Assembly: GCA_036365455.1 (NCBI GenBank)
Contig: JAWQUS010000020.1
Location: 20,159,001 to 20,223,000 of the forward strand
Length of the DNA stretch: 64,000 nt
Origin: Macrosoma leucophasiata
Taxonomy: Eukaryota; Arthropoda; Insecta; Lepidoptera; Hedylidae
Direction of reading: 5' to 3'
The notes beneath the pieces are model-generated. The model did not search any database, had not been told where the DNA came from, and saw only the letters and a program-made list of their open reading frames with translations. A program made the translations under genes and the position numbers. Of this stretch, positions 46,801 to 55,639 are shown piece by piece (within the stretch, counting starts at the first letter, position 1; every line of letters begins with the position of its first letter).

Positions 46801-48851
46801 ATGGGGCCTTAGAGTTACATTGCCTACTGAAATTTAGGATGTGAATAAAACAACATTTACGAAAAGCAATCGAAAACAAATTTAGGGGATGCCCCCTGTA
46901 AGTATTGTGGTATTGCCAACTTGCAACATAATAATATAGGTACCTTTATAATTAGTGGTCAACGCTCCCTTTGAGAATAGCTAAGGTGTATTACATATTA
47001 GTGGTTTTTTTTGGGCACAGGCGCGGGGCCCGTAGCATTTGCTACTCCTGCTATATGGCTAATCCGGCACTGAATTGTCATTATTTAATGTATAACACTT
47101 TATGCGCACATTTTTGTATAAACACTTTTTTTATTTAGTACATAAATGCCGCGCCTGTATTTCTGCAGAGGCGTATTATGCTTTCATGCCTGCTCACCTA
47201 CGATTCGCCATTTTATTGTGTGCTATCGAGTGAGTCATAGAAATCTAAATACCAAGACAATAGAAGTACCGTGATCACGTGAACTTGTCGCTGCTAATTG
47301 GTGTCGCTTGGATAGTATTCGACACCAATTCCAATGATGTGTCAAATCTTGTCATATACACAAGATAGGTTAAGATCCCACCGTAAAATTATTTCGTTCA
47401 TCCAGCTATGCTTAAAACCTAATGTTTACTGAGATATGATCCAGAGCAGCGTTTCCCATTTGCCGAACGGCGACCCGGTACCGGACCGTCAAAATAAAAT
47501 ACCGGGTCCCATCATTCCCGCCCTGTTTTTAAAACATTCGACGAAACTTATTTTGTCTTTTGTTTCTATGCATGTGAATCTGAGTTCAAAACTTGTTACC
47601 TTAAAAGTTAATATAGAAACCGACTTGAAGAGGAACCTCAGAATAAAGTGTCCGCGAACTTGATTAAGCTGTTTAAAATTATTTTATTATGCGCGTAGAT
47701 AGTATAGTTCTACATTGTATACAAAAATGGATTGCAATATGATTCGACAAGCTATCATTTATGTATTTACGTTTCAGGGCACCCGTACACATAATTACGG
47801 GATCGGCCGGCTGTCAGGAACAGACTGACAAGTTCCAAAGTAAGTATTGATATAAAAAGTAGGTATTCTATCTATCCATTCTCTTCTAGTTAGTGGGCGG
47901 TGGGTCGTCACGAAATATTAATTGGTGCTTTTCATCCTAAATGTATAAATGCATTTGTGATTCTGTGTATACAGAAGAGCCGCCGGAGTGGTCGGCGTTC
48001 CGGTCTAGCGACTACGGCTACACGCGCTTCAAGGCTTACAACAAGACTCATCTCTACATCGAACAGGTTATTTTAAACATATTTAAAAAGAAAAAAAGTC
48101 TTAGGAATCGGCGTGCATGTATGAAGAGAATGATGAAGGTACGCACGAGAGGTATGTCAGGACCGGGATATCTGGCGCTCTACACTCTCTGCCTACCCCG
48201 TTAAGGACCTGGCGTGAAGATACATACATACATACATAAAAAGAAAATGTTTGTTTGTACTGTACGCAGCAAGATGTATTGCACATCGACCTTAGGGAAG
48301 ACACTTCGAATAATTTCGACGTTTGTCGACCATTTTGAGCAAGTTTTGACCAATGCGTTATTCAATTAAATGGTGGTAGAGCTCCAGTGACGGAGCTCGC
48401 GGGCGTAGGCACCACCGCATTACCTAATATGCTTACCGCAAAATGGTAGTGTTCAGCACTGTCGTGTTCCAGTCCATAACACCTTAGCAAAAAATCCCTT
48501 ATGAAAGTTACATTTCATTGAATTTAATTAAGCTGAGAGTTCGCTGACTGTATCTTTTAACGATAATGCTGTCTGTAATTTCAAATATAGCCAAAACGAC
48601 TTCGGTCTCAGGAGTGGCAACACATCAGAAATTATATCCTTGGTTCTTATACACTTATTTATAGGTTGTAGTATTCGTTTAGAATCAATGTGAACAGCAT
48701 GCTTGTTTGCCTCTTGTTATATAGTAAAAACAGTAATTCACCGCACTCAGTATTAAATATTATTTGGCAGGTGGATGTAGACCTGAAGGGACAGGTGATC
48801 GACTCCATGTGGCTGGTCAAAGATCGACACGGAGCTTACGAAGACCTCTGA
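31878..48851 (+). CDS. ACP7: Purple acid phosphatase, ACP7/PAPL type, gene B (439 or 440 aa)
   Basis: Exons: 31878-32007, 35662-35856, 37653-37774, 39764-39948, 41042-41242, then 43041-43156 (6a) or 45035-45153 (6b), 45914-46049, 47778-47839, 47975-48066 and 48771-48851. Phases close with either exon 6, giving 439 (6a) or 440 (6b) residues. Signal peptide MKIIYIFVLLFSACSA. Metal-site motifs: GDMG (D142), GDFAY (D171), GNHE (N206, H207), GHRPMYC (H289) and AHEHSY (H334, H336). Exon lengths equal those of gene A except exon 5 (201 against 204) and the ends, so the two are tandem duplicates. Third codon positions are far more GC-rich than in gene A. Its 17-kb span comes from repeat-filled introns. 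AATAAA at 48966-48971. Role: secreted or lysosomal metallophosphatase, substrate unknown. Confidence 0.92.
32008..35270 (+). other. Intron 1 of gene B, repeat relics
   Basis: R1 relics lie on the - strand at about 32130-32300 and 33770-33970. A CTTCAAAAAGGAGGACTTTC motif near 33404 matches one near 18011. A MITE lies at 34169-34387 and a diverged tRNA-derived SINE at about 34935-35175. No coding exon was recognised. Confidence 0.5.
34169..34387. mobile_element. MITE with imperfect terminal inverted repeats
   Basis: The left end AGGTACGATTCCGAAC (34169 on) and right end GTTCGGAATCGTACCT are inverse copies. A second inverted pair, GCTGCCGCAGCAGC against GCTGCGGCAGCACT, lies inside. The open frames crossing it are by-products of the palindrome. 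Confidence 0.6.
35275..35604 (+). mobile_element. tRNA-derived SINE, full length, 9-bp target duplication
   Basis: The head has an A box (TAGCGTAGTGGTAGCAGG) and B box (GGGTTCGATTC). The body has TATCAGAGATAACGG and ATGTGCCCGGAGATGGCAAC, and the tail ends GGCGTGAAGTTACG-like. The element is 35284-35595, flanked by GGTTCTTTC at 35275-35283 and 35596-35604. It ends about 66 bp before gene B exon 2. Confidence 0.85.
35951..35991 (+). pseudogene. Partial duplicate of the end of gene B exon 2
   Basis: About 41 bases copy the end of exon 2 and its donor site (35821-35861) with some six mismatches, 130 bases downstream inside intron 2. It is not usable as an extended exon, because reading past the real donor meets TGA at once and the extension is not a multiple of three. 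Confidence 0.7.
36000..37640 (+). other. Intron 2 of gene B, repeat-rich
   Basis: About 36028-36060 contains a motif (TCAAAATGGTCGACAAACGT) that recurs inverted near 48318. About 36577-36612 carries the arm found in the 22.4-kb hairpin. 37165-37215 has a CGATATATCGA-rich patch. No coding exon is visible apart from the partial exon 2 duplicate just upstream. Confidence 0.4.
37823..38159 (+). mobile_element. tRNA-derived SINE, full length, 10-bp target duplication
   Basis: Same family as 35284-35595, with A box and B box (GGGTTCGATTCCCGGGTC). The element is 37833-38149, flanked by TATCTTTTAT at 37823-37832 and 38150-38159. It lies in gene B intron 3. Confidence 0.88.
38295..38568 (+). repeat. 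R1 interspersed repeat copy
   Basis: Landmarks TGGTGGTAGAGTTC, AATGGTAGTGTTCAGCACTA and GCATGCTTGTTTGCCAC match the 17364-17650 copy. A partial 3' copy follows at about 38990-39115. Confidence 0.65.
39346..39600 (+). mobile_element. tRNA-derived SINE with internal deletion
   Basis: The head (CTAGTGGTAGCAGGCCACTA, GGGTTCGATTCCCGGG) and the tail (GGGGATTACAGGCGTGAAGT) match the family at 35284 and 37833. About 60 bases of the centre (the AGTTTCCCAGTAC through GGCAACAG part) are missing. No clear target duplication was seen. Confidence 0.8.
40013..40535 (+). mobile_element. TIR element (MITE), copy 1, carrying a nested LINE tail
   Basis: The ends are GGAGATGTTG (left) and CAACATCACCTTTG (right). 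The interior is the reverse complement of 63400-63875 over essentially its whole length, for example AACATGGCGGCGATACAGCC. It is probably a non-autonomous DNA transposon. It lies in gene B intron 4, ends against an antisense tRNA-like module (40533-40608), and holds a small insertion at 40354-40381. Confidence 0.75.
40349..40386 (+). mobile_element. Extreme 5'-truncated LINE insertion (about 28 bp)
   Basis: Relative to the sister element at 63.5 kb, 40354-40381 is extra. It reads CTCCTGGTGGTTGCCATTAA plus an A-rich tail, matching the last bases of the LINE at 31505-31536 (TTCTGGCGGTTGCCATTAA). AATTC flanks it on both sides (40349-40353 and 40382-40386). Confidence 0.75.
40530..40960 (-). repeat. 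Antisense tRNA-like module interrupted by another repeat
   Basis: 40533-40608 is an antisense copy of the tRNA-like module of the 12.7-kb composite (GACTTCAGGCGAGACTGAAA). Its flank resumes at about 40885 (TCTTTCCTTCACATTTATTG). The intervening 40626-40882 is foreign, beginning AGAATCAGAAACTCATTTAT. Confidence 0.65.
41262..41450 (+). repeat. R1 repeat, 5' portion
   Basis: GGTGGTAGAGCTCCTGTG through GTGTTCAGCACTATCGTGTT, then ACAACTTAGGTCTCAGGGG. It starts about 20 bases after the exon 5 donor of gene B. Confidence 0.6.
41766..42051 (-). mobile_element. tRNA-derived SINE, 5'-truncated, 12-bp target duplication
   Basis: Antisense copy of the SINE family at 35284; the element is 41778-42039. 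It is truncated at the head just after the B box (GGAATCGAACCC in this orientation). ATATTACATTTA flanks it at 41766-41777 and 42040-42051. Truncation at the 5' end with a long target duplication fits LINE-driven retroposition. Confidence 0.88.
42690..42875 (+). repeat. R1 repeat, 3' portion
   Basis: ACATAACAACTTAGGTCTCA through GGCTGCAGTCATCACTTAAT to GCATGCTTGCCACC. It lies in gene B intron 5, upstream of exon 6a. Confidence 0.6.
43041..43156 (+). CDS. ACP7: Gene B exon 6a (metal-site exon, version a)
   Basis: 116 bases, the same length as gene A exon 6. Acceptor TGGTCTACAG, donor GTGAGTC. It encodes the strand and loop WIVVYGHRPMYC with a metal-ligand histidine, then DDCWDLYLPNRVGFQGRF. 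About 26 of 40 residues are identical to gene A exon 6. It enters and leaves in the same phases as exon 6b. The acceptor has a weak pyrimidine tract. Confidence 0.85.
43385..43540 (-). repeat. Diverged antisense tRNA-like module
   Basis: GACTTCGGGTACTAATCC ... CTACTGAGCTACCGAAATTC, then a flank (TTTCATTGCATTGCCTTGCG) matching the composite element at 12.7 kb. It is old and not a functional tRNA. Confidence 0.5.
44200..45034 (+). repeat. Repeat patchwork between exons 6a and 6b, with two small MITEs
   Basis: A palindromic MITE spans 44662-44805, with TIRs of about 44 bp around GAGATTCACAGACCGCACTA. A relative lies at about 44353-44585. Around them, direct copies recur: GATCAGGCGTCAGGGT at 44292 and 44907, and CTGAGGGCCGGTC-GTTG at about 44233 and 45013. 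The last copy runs straight into the exon 6b acceptor. Confidence 0.65.
45035..45153 (+). CDS. ACP7: Gene B exon 6b (metal-site exon, version b)
   Basis: 119 bases, acceptor CCGTTGCAG, donor GTGAGTC. It encodes WVVLFGHRPMYC, then SNSDDIDCSVEYTRKGLP. The C-S-N-x-D ... C and RKGL pattern is closer to what I recall for vertebrate ACP7 than exon 6a is. Phases are identical to 6a, so splicing 5-6b-7 gives an open protein of 440 residues, whereas including both would still keep frame but duplicate the metal strand. The frame is intact and the histidine kept. The acceptor lacks a good pyrimidine tract. Confidence 0.82.
45355..45425 (+). repeat. tRNA-like SINE head fragment
   Basis: GGTTCAATGGTCGCAGTCGC followed by a B box in GGGTTCAATCCC. 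It lies in gene B just after exon 6b. No plausible anticodon arm. Confidence 0.4.
45547..45745 (+). repeat. R1 repeat copy
   Basis: GTGATAGAGCTCCAGTGACG to CCTCAGGAGTGGTAACGCAT. It lies between exons 6b and 7 of gene B. Confidence 0.6.
46749..47080. mobile_element. hAT-type MITE with 8-bp target duplication
   Basis: The element is 46757-47072. The left end CAGTGCCGGATAAAGCC mirrors the right end GGCTAATCCGGCACTG. AATTGTCA flanks it at 46749-46756 and 47073-47080. An 8-bp duplication and the CAGTG start are hAT hallmarks. It lies in gene B intron 7. Confidence 0.88.
48096..48238 (+). repeat. Short interspersed repeat copy (GTCTTAGGAATCGGCG family)
   Basis: GTCTTAGGAATCGGCGTGCA through GACCGGGATATCTGGCG to GGCGTGAAGATACATACATA. 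Best-preserved copy in the window; others are near 6786, 10485, 13495 and 49150. Confidence 0.65.
48370..48735 (+). repeat. R1 repeat copy, rearranged
   Basis: The head GGTGGTAGAGCTCCAGTGAC is at about 48372. The middle is disrupted. The tail GCATGCTTGTTTGCCTC is near 48698. It lies in gene B intron 9. Confidence 0.6.
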
Positions 48852-49876
48852 AGGGTATCATGGGGCTAAATACTTACATTCAACATTTTATTGGGTAGAA
48901 TTAAGACGGAAATTTTGGCGTAATAGCAATTATTCTACTTTTATAGTGATTATGTAGTACATAACAATAAAGCATGGATTGTTATTATTAAACAATTGCA
49001 GTAAAAACGCGAATTTGAATTTTGGATCATTAATTTCTTTGTTGTGGGTGCTATATCGAATATTTCACATTTAACTATAACTTAGTCCACCAAACTGAGT
49101 CGCATACTGTAATATCCATTTTTTATATTCGAAAAATATTTTTTATGCCATGCATGTGTATCTTCAAGCCATGCCCTTTACGGAGTTCGCAGAGAATGTG
49201 AAACGCCGAGTATAATATGCCAGCGTAGAATAATAATTTTCTATTAGTCGAGAAGTATTCCCAGTTTGAATACTAATTAGAATTATAGAACTGTAATGAA
49301 AAATGCAATTTATTAAAAAAAAAGTTATTAGCAATGTATCGACTCATGCACGTTTAGTCAATATACCTATATTTATTGATCTGAAAAACGACTACTCTGC
49401 ACTGTGTAGTGATAAATAAATAATTTTCGTAAATATATTCAGCCATATGATATTCTAATGTGTTAATTTATGTATCGCTGTGATAAATAACCAAAAATCA
49501 ACCTTTTGAATCTCAATATAAGATGTATTTACTAATTTACATTTTAGAGTGAATAGAATAGACATAGGATGTAACATGAACGTTTATAAAAAATATCAAA
49601 GTTATCCTTCTCAATTATGTAATAAATTATTGTGATATTTCACAATATTTTTCATTTTATATCGTCTGTGATAAAAAACCCAAAAAAATCTATCTTTTTG
49701 TAATTATTTATTAATTTTGGAATAAATTGGTACACTTACAATACAAATGTGTTTTATTTACAAGTACCCGACCATCAAATGACGGCATAGGAGGTAAATA
49801 AACTTTTGTAGAAGTATAGTATATAGTGTCAGTTAAAAATAGTTAAAATATTATTTATCTTCTGCTGGTGGTATAT
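48852..49876. other. Gap between gene B and the extra terminal module
   Basis: AT-rich DNA. AATAAA at 48966-48971 follows the gene B stop by about 115 bases. A repeat relic lies near 49150-49225 (-). The start of an R1 copy begins at about 49865. No phosphatase exon 1-7 homologue was found here. Confidence 0.5.
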
Positions 49877-49879
49877 CTA

Positions 49880-50306
49880 ATGCCAGGTAGAGAAGGCGAT
49901 CTGAGATCGATTAATCGGAAGATCGATCTTTTAGACCGAAAAGATCGATTATTTGAATCGATTCACTGCACTGAATCGATACTCTACCTTGAAAAATCGA
50001 AGATCGACCTTTTTGCTTCATTACTTAAAGGAAACATGCAGTAAATACAGTAAAAAGAGACACGACACATAAATCATAACATTTAACGTGTAATATGAAG
50101 CAACATTGATTTCGATTTTTTTTTATGCTCGTCACTTATCTTTGATTGAATTTGAAGTTGACATGAACCAAATTGAAAAAATGTCGATTAATCGGAAATC
50201 GATTTTTTAGATGTCGATACAATCGTGGATCGATTTTTTACTCATCGATTCGAATCGATTCAAAGATCGGTCTTTTGCAGAAAGAATCGCCATCCCTAAT
50301 GCCAGG
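49880..50306. mobile_element. ATCGAT-rich MITE inside an R1 repeat, 8-bp target duplication
   Basis: The element is 49888-50298, with ends TAGAGAAGGCGAT and ATCGCCATCCCTA (inverse of TAGGGATGGCGAT). ATGCCAGG flanks it at 49880-49887 and 50299-50306. It splits an R1 copy whose remainder continues at 50307-50400. The interior is full of ATCGAT and GATCGA motifs. Confidence 0.8.
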
Positions 50307-50693
50307 TGTAGGAGCCCGAGGGGATAGGTACCACCTCATTACCTAATCACTGCCGCGTGATGGTAGTATATAGCGCTATCAGGTATTCAGGTGAGTTGGT
50401 AATATATGAACTGGTGCCCAATTATTTATGCTGGGAAGTTGTTTTATGGCAAATCTTGCGAAAATATCGCATGTGCGATTCAATTCGCTCTTACGCCATC
50501 TTCCGTACTAGAAAAGTACTTTGTGTTTCTACAGTGTGCCAGTAGGTGGCGCCTTATGTCGTAGAAGCAAAGTCATTTTTGTATGACTGAATTTATGCAT
50601 CCATCCATTCTCAATCCTCACAAACTCTGGTCTATAATAGTAGATTAAACAAACGATGTTGAATATACGATAACATGGCATCACTACCGACAG

Positions 50694-51585
50694 GGCTCCT
50701 GTACACATAGTGACGGGTTCAGCGGGCTGCAAGGAGGGCAGGGACCATTTCACACGTAAGTATTTAATGTCAGTGCTACTCTGTACTTTAATAGTCATTA
50801 TTCCTTCAAACGGTAAATGTTGATGTATCAATGTTCAATAGTCACAATCGTTATGTTGGCTCTCCAAGTTCATAAGGAAACACGACCATGAATTCCGTAG
50901 CCTACAAGAAACCCTTATGTTTCAAGTTCAAAGGTGCCTATTTTGATTTTTAAAACAATGTTTTATCTTGATAATATTCATCATGGAGTAAATATTAATT
51001 TACAGTGTTATATTACAGACGAGCCGCGCCTGTGGTCCGCATTCCGATCGCAAGACTACGGGTACACGCGCTTCAAAGCTTACAACAACACGCATCTCAA
51101 CCTCGAGCAAGTTAGTATAACTATTTTCAAGGTAGAATAATAGTACAATGTGTTTACTCTGTACCTATTTATCATGCCCATTGTTGGGTATCTACAAGGC
51201 GTTGGGACGTTACGACCCCACCGCCCACTAGTGGTAAGAATTCTTCCACTAATGCACTCAGTCAACTGAACAATGGCGATCAAATTATTCCAATAAAAAA
51301 GGCAGTAAATAAGCAATGACGCTGGGTATGGTAGCAGAAACCACCTAGGTATAAGCCTGTTGGTGCTGTGAGTGTAAGCTTATATAACTGGTGAATTGTG
51401 GATATTTGCATGCATGCACATATTTACCTCTGCTTATTCGGCAATACAGGTGAAAATTCATTTTATTAAACTACGAAACATTTTTCACATCTTAGTAACT
51501 TAAAAATATATGATTGCAGGTTTCCGTGGACTTAAATGGTCAAGTCATCGACAGCTTCTGGCTAGTGAAAGATCTTTTAAATTAA
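50694..51585 (+). CDS. ACP7: Second copy of phosphatase exons 8-10 (alternative 3' module or remnant gene C)
   Basis: Exons 50694-50755 (62), 51019-51110 (92) and 51520-51585 (66 with stop) reproduce exons 8, 9 and 10. Lengths of the first two are exact, all GT/AG sites are intact and the phases are the same. They encode APVHIVTGSAGCKEGRDHFT, then DEPRLWSAFRSQDYGYTRFK, then VSVDLNGQVIDSFWLVKDLL and a stop. Exon 7 of gene B could splice to either set. Alternatively this is the surviving 3' end of a third tandem gene. Its first exon resembles gene A (GCEEGSDPFK) more than gene B (GCQEQTDKFQ), which suits a third paralogue. The absence of stops or splice damage argues for use. Confidence 0.75.
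51170..51455. repeat. Repeat fragments inside the extra module
   Basis: About 51260-51290 is an inverted relative of 25072-25110 (GATCGCCATTGTTC). About 51385-51455 resembles the 3' tail of the tRNA-derived SINE (TTTGCATGCATGCACAT ... ATACAGGTGA). Both lie in the intron between exons 9' and 10'. Confidence 0.45.
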
Positions 51586-53930
51586 AAAGATTATTATTAT
51601 ATGAATGAAAAACTATATTTGCAGTTACTCATTCACGTTCAGTATTTAAACCAGATTGTATTATAGTAGGTATCTACGTATTTACAAATTAATGTACTTT
51701 AGGTAGGTACGTATATTATTTTCCGTCATCATAATTAACATTCACATTTTATTACAAAATCAGTTGTACGGTCGGGAGACATCCACCAAGAGAAAAGGCG
51801 AGTGAGGAACTTCGTTCTTGACGGAGATATTGGTGCCGGGTCCGACTCGCACTTCGCCGGTTTTATTATTCAACCTACGTTGGGTAGAACCGAACGTTGC
51901 GTTTTTTGCCTTTCGATTTTCTGCCAGTTCACCCCTGCCGCAACAACTTTGTTTTAATAGAAGTAGAAATTAAACATTTTAACTACAATTCAGATTATTT
52001 TTCGAAAATTAAATAAGTTATTAAATGACAATTACAGATTGTGACCCACCATTTACACGAAATGTAAATAAAAAAAAAACTATATTATGAAAATAGAATT
52101 CTTAGTTAATAGATCTTTTTTCTGTGTAACTTGAGGTTAATAATTACGTTAAAAAAGTCTTGAATATGGTTGTTCCTAATTAGAATCGCAATCAATTGCG
52201 TTACTCAAAATAACAATAAAGTACTTTAAAACGTTCTAACTCAAGTTTTAATCACTCAAAGTTAGTTTTAATCCAAACATATTATTTTCGTATGTGTAAT
52301 TAATATAAACATTATTTTTAAATAATTACAAACACTGTTTTTACTATTGAAACGTTGACAATGTAGGTATCGGTCAATATTTCTACTGTCATAGATTTTC
52401 GATCTACCCGAAAAACGATTGTACTTAAATAAAATAGCAACAACAAACCTAGGTACTTATATCAAAGAACTGTTCTTTAAATATAAAATACTTTATTTAT
52501 ACTCAACGTAAAGTTTGACAGAAATCAGAATGATTTTATACTTCCAGGCTGTATGGACCATGTCTTTTGCCTTACTGTGTGTACTTTACCAAATGTGTAT
52601 TACTGCGGCCGTGCCATGCACGACATGTCTTAGGTTTACACACAAACTACAAGTTTAAAAGTGATTAAATGTGTGTGTAAGTAATCAGTGATTAAATCTC
52701 AGCAAAAAGAGGTATTTGCCGTGCTGGTAAATAACTGTTTTCAAGTGGGTCAAAGTTCTATATAATTTCTGGCTTTGTCATTTATTGTTAAAGGATACAG
52801 TAATTTGGACACAATAATATGTTACTTTTAAATGCCTACATATTGGATAAAGAATTTCAAGGTATAGAAAAAAAGTAGTTGGGTCTGTTTAGTCTGCCTA
52901 CCTAAAATAGTATGATTATTAATCGAGTAAGTTCCATTCCTTACGTATTAAGATCAGCGGCCGTACCATGATCTCTTATTGTCATGAGAGAAATGTAAGA
53001 AATCAAGTTTAAAATTCAAGTTGGAATCGATACCTATTATTAGCTTTGTCTCCTTTCTTCATTCGCGCTGTTATATTGAACAAATGAAACAGCATTTTGG
53101 TAACGCCAAAACTGAATCGCAATAGGACGTCATGGTACGGGCGTAGTTGTAAGATTAATTTAATTGTTTAAATATATGACCTGTTGTTATTTAGTTAATA
53201 GTATTTTGCATTATATATCTATTCGATCAATAAGTTTAACAAGCCCGGATATGCCAAATATAATGCCAAATACGCAAATAATTTCGACCCACAGTGATAA
53301 TTTGCCATAGCTAGTAATTATAAAAGCATGGTATAACCTTTCCTTTCTAGTCATCAAAGGGAAGACAAAATTTACTTCGGAATTTAGAACATTTTTAAAT
53401 ATAATTATTTGTAATTTAATTAGCAATAAATAATTTTCCTTTACGCTCGTAACGCTTATAAGCTAAAACTTGCTGATTAGTACCTTTCTCGTGTATGCCA
53501 TAATTTATAGCACAAATCCCACTACACACCCACCGATGTTTATAATAGTGAATAATCAATATTGTTAACAGAATTAAAATGATTTCAAGAAAAAAAAATC
53601 GAAGTTGAGAAAGATTTTTAAAAAATTAAAAAAATTTCCACTGAGCTACCGAGGTCCTTCATACCGGGTGCCCAAATTATTCTTAATCTTTTTATAAGAA
53701 TTGTCTATGGTTTGACGACTTACTTATTTTATTCTTGAAATCTTTGTAATTCAATTGAATGTGTTGATGCGAATACAGTATTCGATTAATGTATTGTTAT
53801 TATATTTTTATTTGGACCAAAAAGCTTACAGATTATGTTAAAAGTACATAAATAAATTAATTTTAATAACGCAGCATTTTTATTCCATCTCTCATCGATG
53901 AAACTTATATCGATATCACAAATGTCCATT
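51586..53930. other. Intergenic AT-rich DNA
   Basis: No gene was recognised. About 51815-51870 contains, on the - strand, GAAGTGCGAGTCGGACCCGG, related to the element at 53938. About 53637-53670 is an antisense tRNA-like fragment (CTGAGCTACCGAGGTCC). The rest shows nothing recognisable. Confidence 0.45.
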
Positions 53931-53937
53931 TGTTTTA

Positions 53938-54352
53938 AAAAAACCCGGTCAAATGCGTGTCGGGCCACGCGCAGTGTAGAATTCCGTAGTTACAGAATAT
54001 GAGTTGTAATGAAAAAATAAATAAATATTTTCTATGGAGTTGTTCGAAATTTTCGAGTAAAATACATTTGATCGAATATTACTAGCAAACTTGCAAGACC
54101 AACTTAAGTGTGATAGTTTTCCTTTTAACTTCGTTATATATAGCTACTATTGCCGTAACGTTTGAATTTTTTATAATAACCGTTTAGTTCGTAGGGGGGA
54201 GGACACTTGACTTTAACAAAAACATGCACTTTTTTATTCTACCACTTTGTCTGCGTGGTGGACTGATGGACGGACAGACAAACAGACAGACAGACGGACA
54301 TGGCGAAACTATAAAGGTTCCTTGTTTATTACGGAACCCTAAAAACACACAG
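53938..54352. repeat. Interspersed element with AACCCGG start and ACGGAACCCT end
   Basis: It starts AAAACCCGGTCAAATGCGTG and ends TTTATTACGGAACCCTAAAA, with a GACAGACAGACAGACGGACA run near the end. This layout recurs widely in Lepidoptera from memory. The short open frame in the GACA run is not a gene. Confidence 0.6.
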
Positions 54353-54741
54353 ATTAAAACAAAGAATGTTCCACGATGTTTAGCGTGTAGTCGCAGTTTT
54401 TATACCCAAAAAAAAAAACGGAGTGCGCAACAAGAAAATACCTAATTTCCAATTTACGTTTGTTAAGGAAGGAAAAAGTTCTAAAGTAACTAAGGTATTC
54501 ATTAAATTCATATTCCATCGTTAAGCGAATGCGGTGACGTTATAAAACATTTTTTTGAGCTTCATCTTTACTAAATAACTATATATTTTTCACAAATAGG
54601 TGTACAAATGAAACTCTTTCGTTGTAAAATAAAATTTTAATGAAAAACCACAACTCTGAGTAGGAGTTAACAATGTGTCTGATCTGAAAAAGTCCTCAAA
54701 TTAAATCTGTGATTAAAACTTGAACTTCAAAATCATTGTTT

Positions 54742-55201
54742 GGTTCGGTTGCAGCTAAATATTTGTTGATGTTAAATTGTACATCTTCTCTAACTTTTAC
54801 AAAGGAGTAGTTCCACGTTGGGTCCGCTCCTTGTACACTATATCAAAAAAAAATACGCAGAATCATGGAAAAATACTCAAAAAATAATTTGAATCGTTGG
54901 TTTTTTTTGTCGGAAATGTTTATTTTACGTTATTTTTGTATGACAGGAATATGTTGCCATATCGCTACTATGACATTCTTGTTTTCGAAACATACTTACG
55001 ACAATTAATTGAAGATTTATTAAACGATTTGAATAGCTGAAAATGATTTAGTATTTTATGCTTCATCTTTCAACATAGTGTACATGGTGTGGGCCCAAGT
55101 TCCATACATTTTGGAACGTCTCCTTTGTTAAAAAGTTACAGAAGGATGTACAATTGAACAACAACATTAACTTTAACAAATATTTTTGGTGCAACCGAAC
55201 C
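54742..55201. mobile_element. Long-TIR MITE / fold-back element
   Basis: The ends GGTTCGGTTGCA (54742) and TGCAACCGAACC (55201) are inverse. Similarity between arms continues inward for about 100 bases through ATATTTGTT, AATTGTACATC and ACAAAGGAG-NN-GTTCCA, with small gaps. No coding capacity. Confidence 0.7.
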
Positions 55202-55639
55202 TTATACACCTACAACAAACTGTTGGTTAATGAAAAGATATTTTTATTTTTGCTATGTGCAATTCGGCACAACATCCAACACCATCTTGTCAAATATTTT
55301 AACAACCGGACAAACATTGTAGATACAACCGGAATTTGGAAACATGCAGAAATAATGTAGTCATTTTTATCATGTTAATTATAATTCAGATCTGTCTGGC
55401 AGTTTCAGGTTTACCACGAGATATCGATTTTATCACGGAAATATAATTCCAAAACTTCCATCATTTTGACCACTGAAGTATATATTTATTTTTCTATTTG
55501 TACAATCAGTCATCCGCCTTAAATACCTTTACCTATATCTTACCATACTTTATTAACATTTAAAATAATCGAGTGTGACTAAGAATCACCATGTGTTAGA
55601 TAACTCAGAAACAAAGAATAAAACTTCGACCAAAAATCA

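Noticed and set aside
47436..47663. Small protein in gene B intron 7
   Set aside because: No family resemblance; the start region (GCAGCGTTTCCCATTTGCC) looks like a decayed hAT terminus.
54224..54445. Small protein with Gln/Thr-Asp-Gly repeats
   Set aside because: It is a translation of the GACA-repeat end of a common interspersed element.
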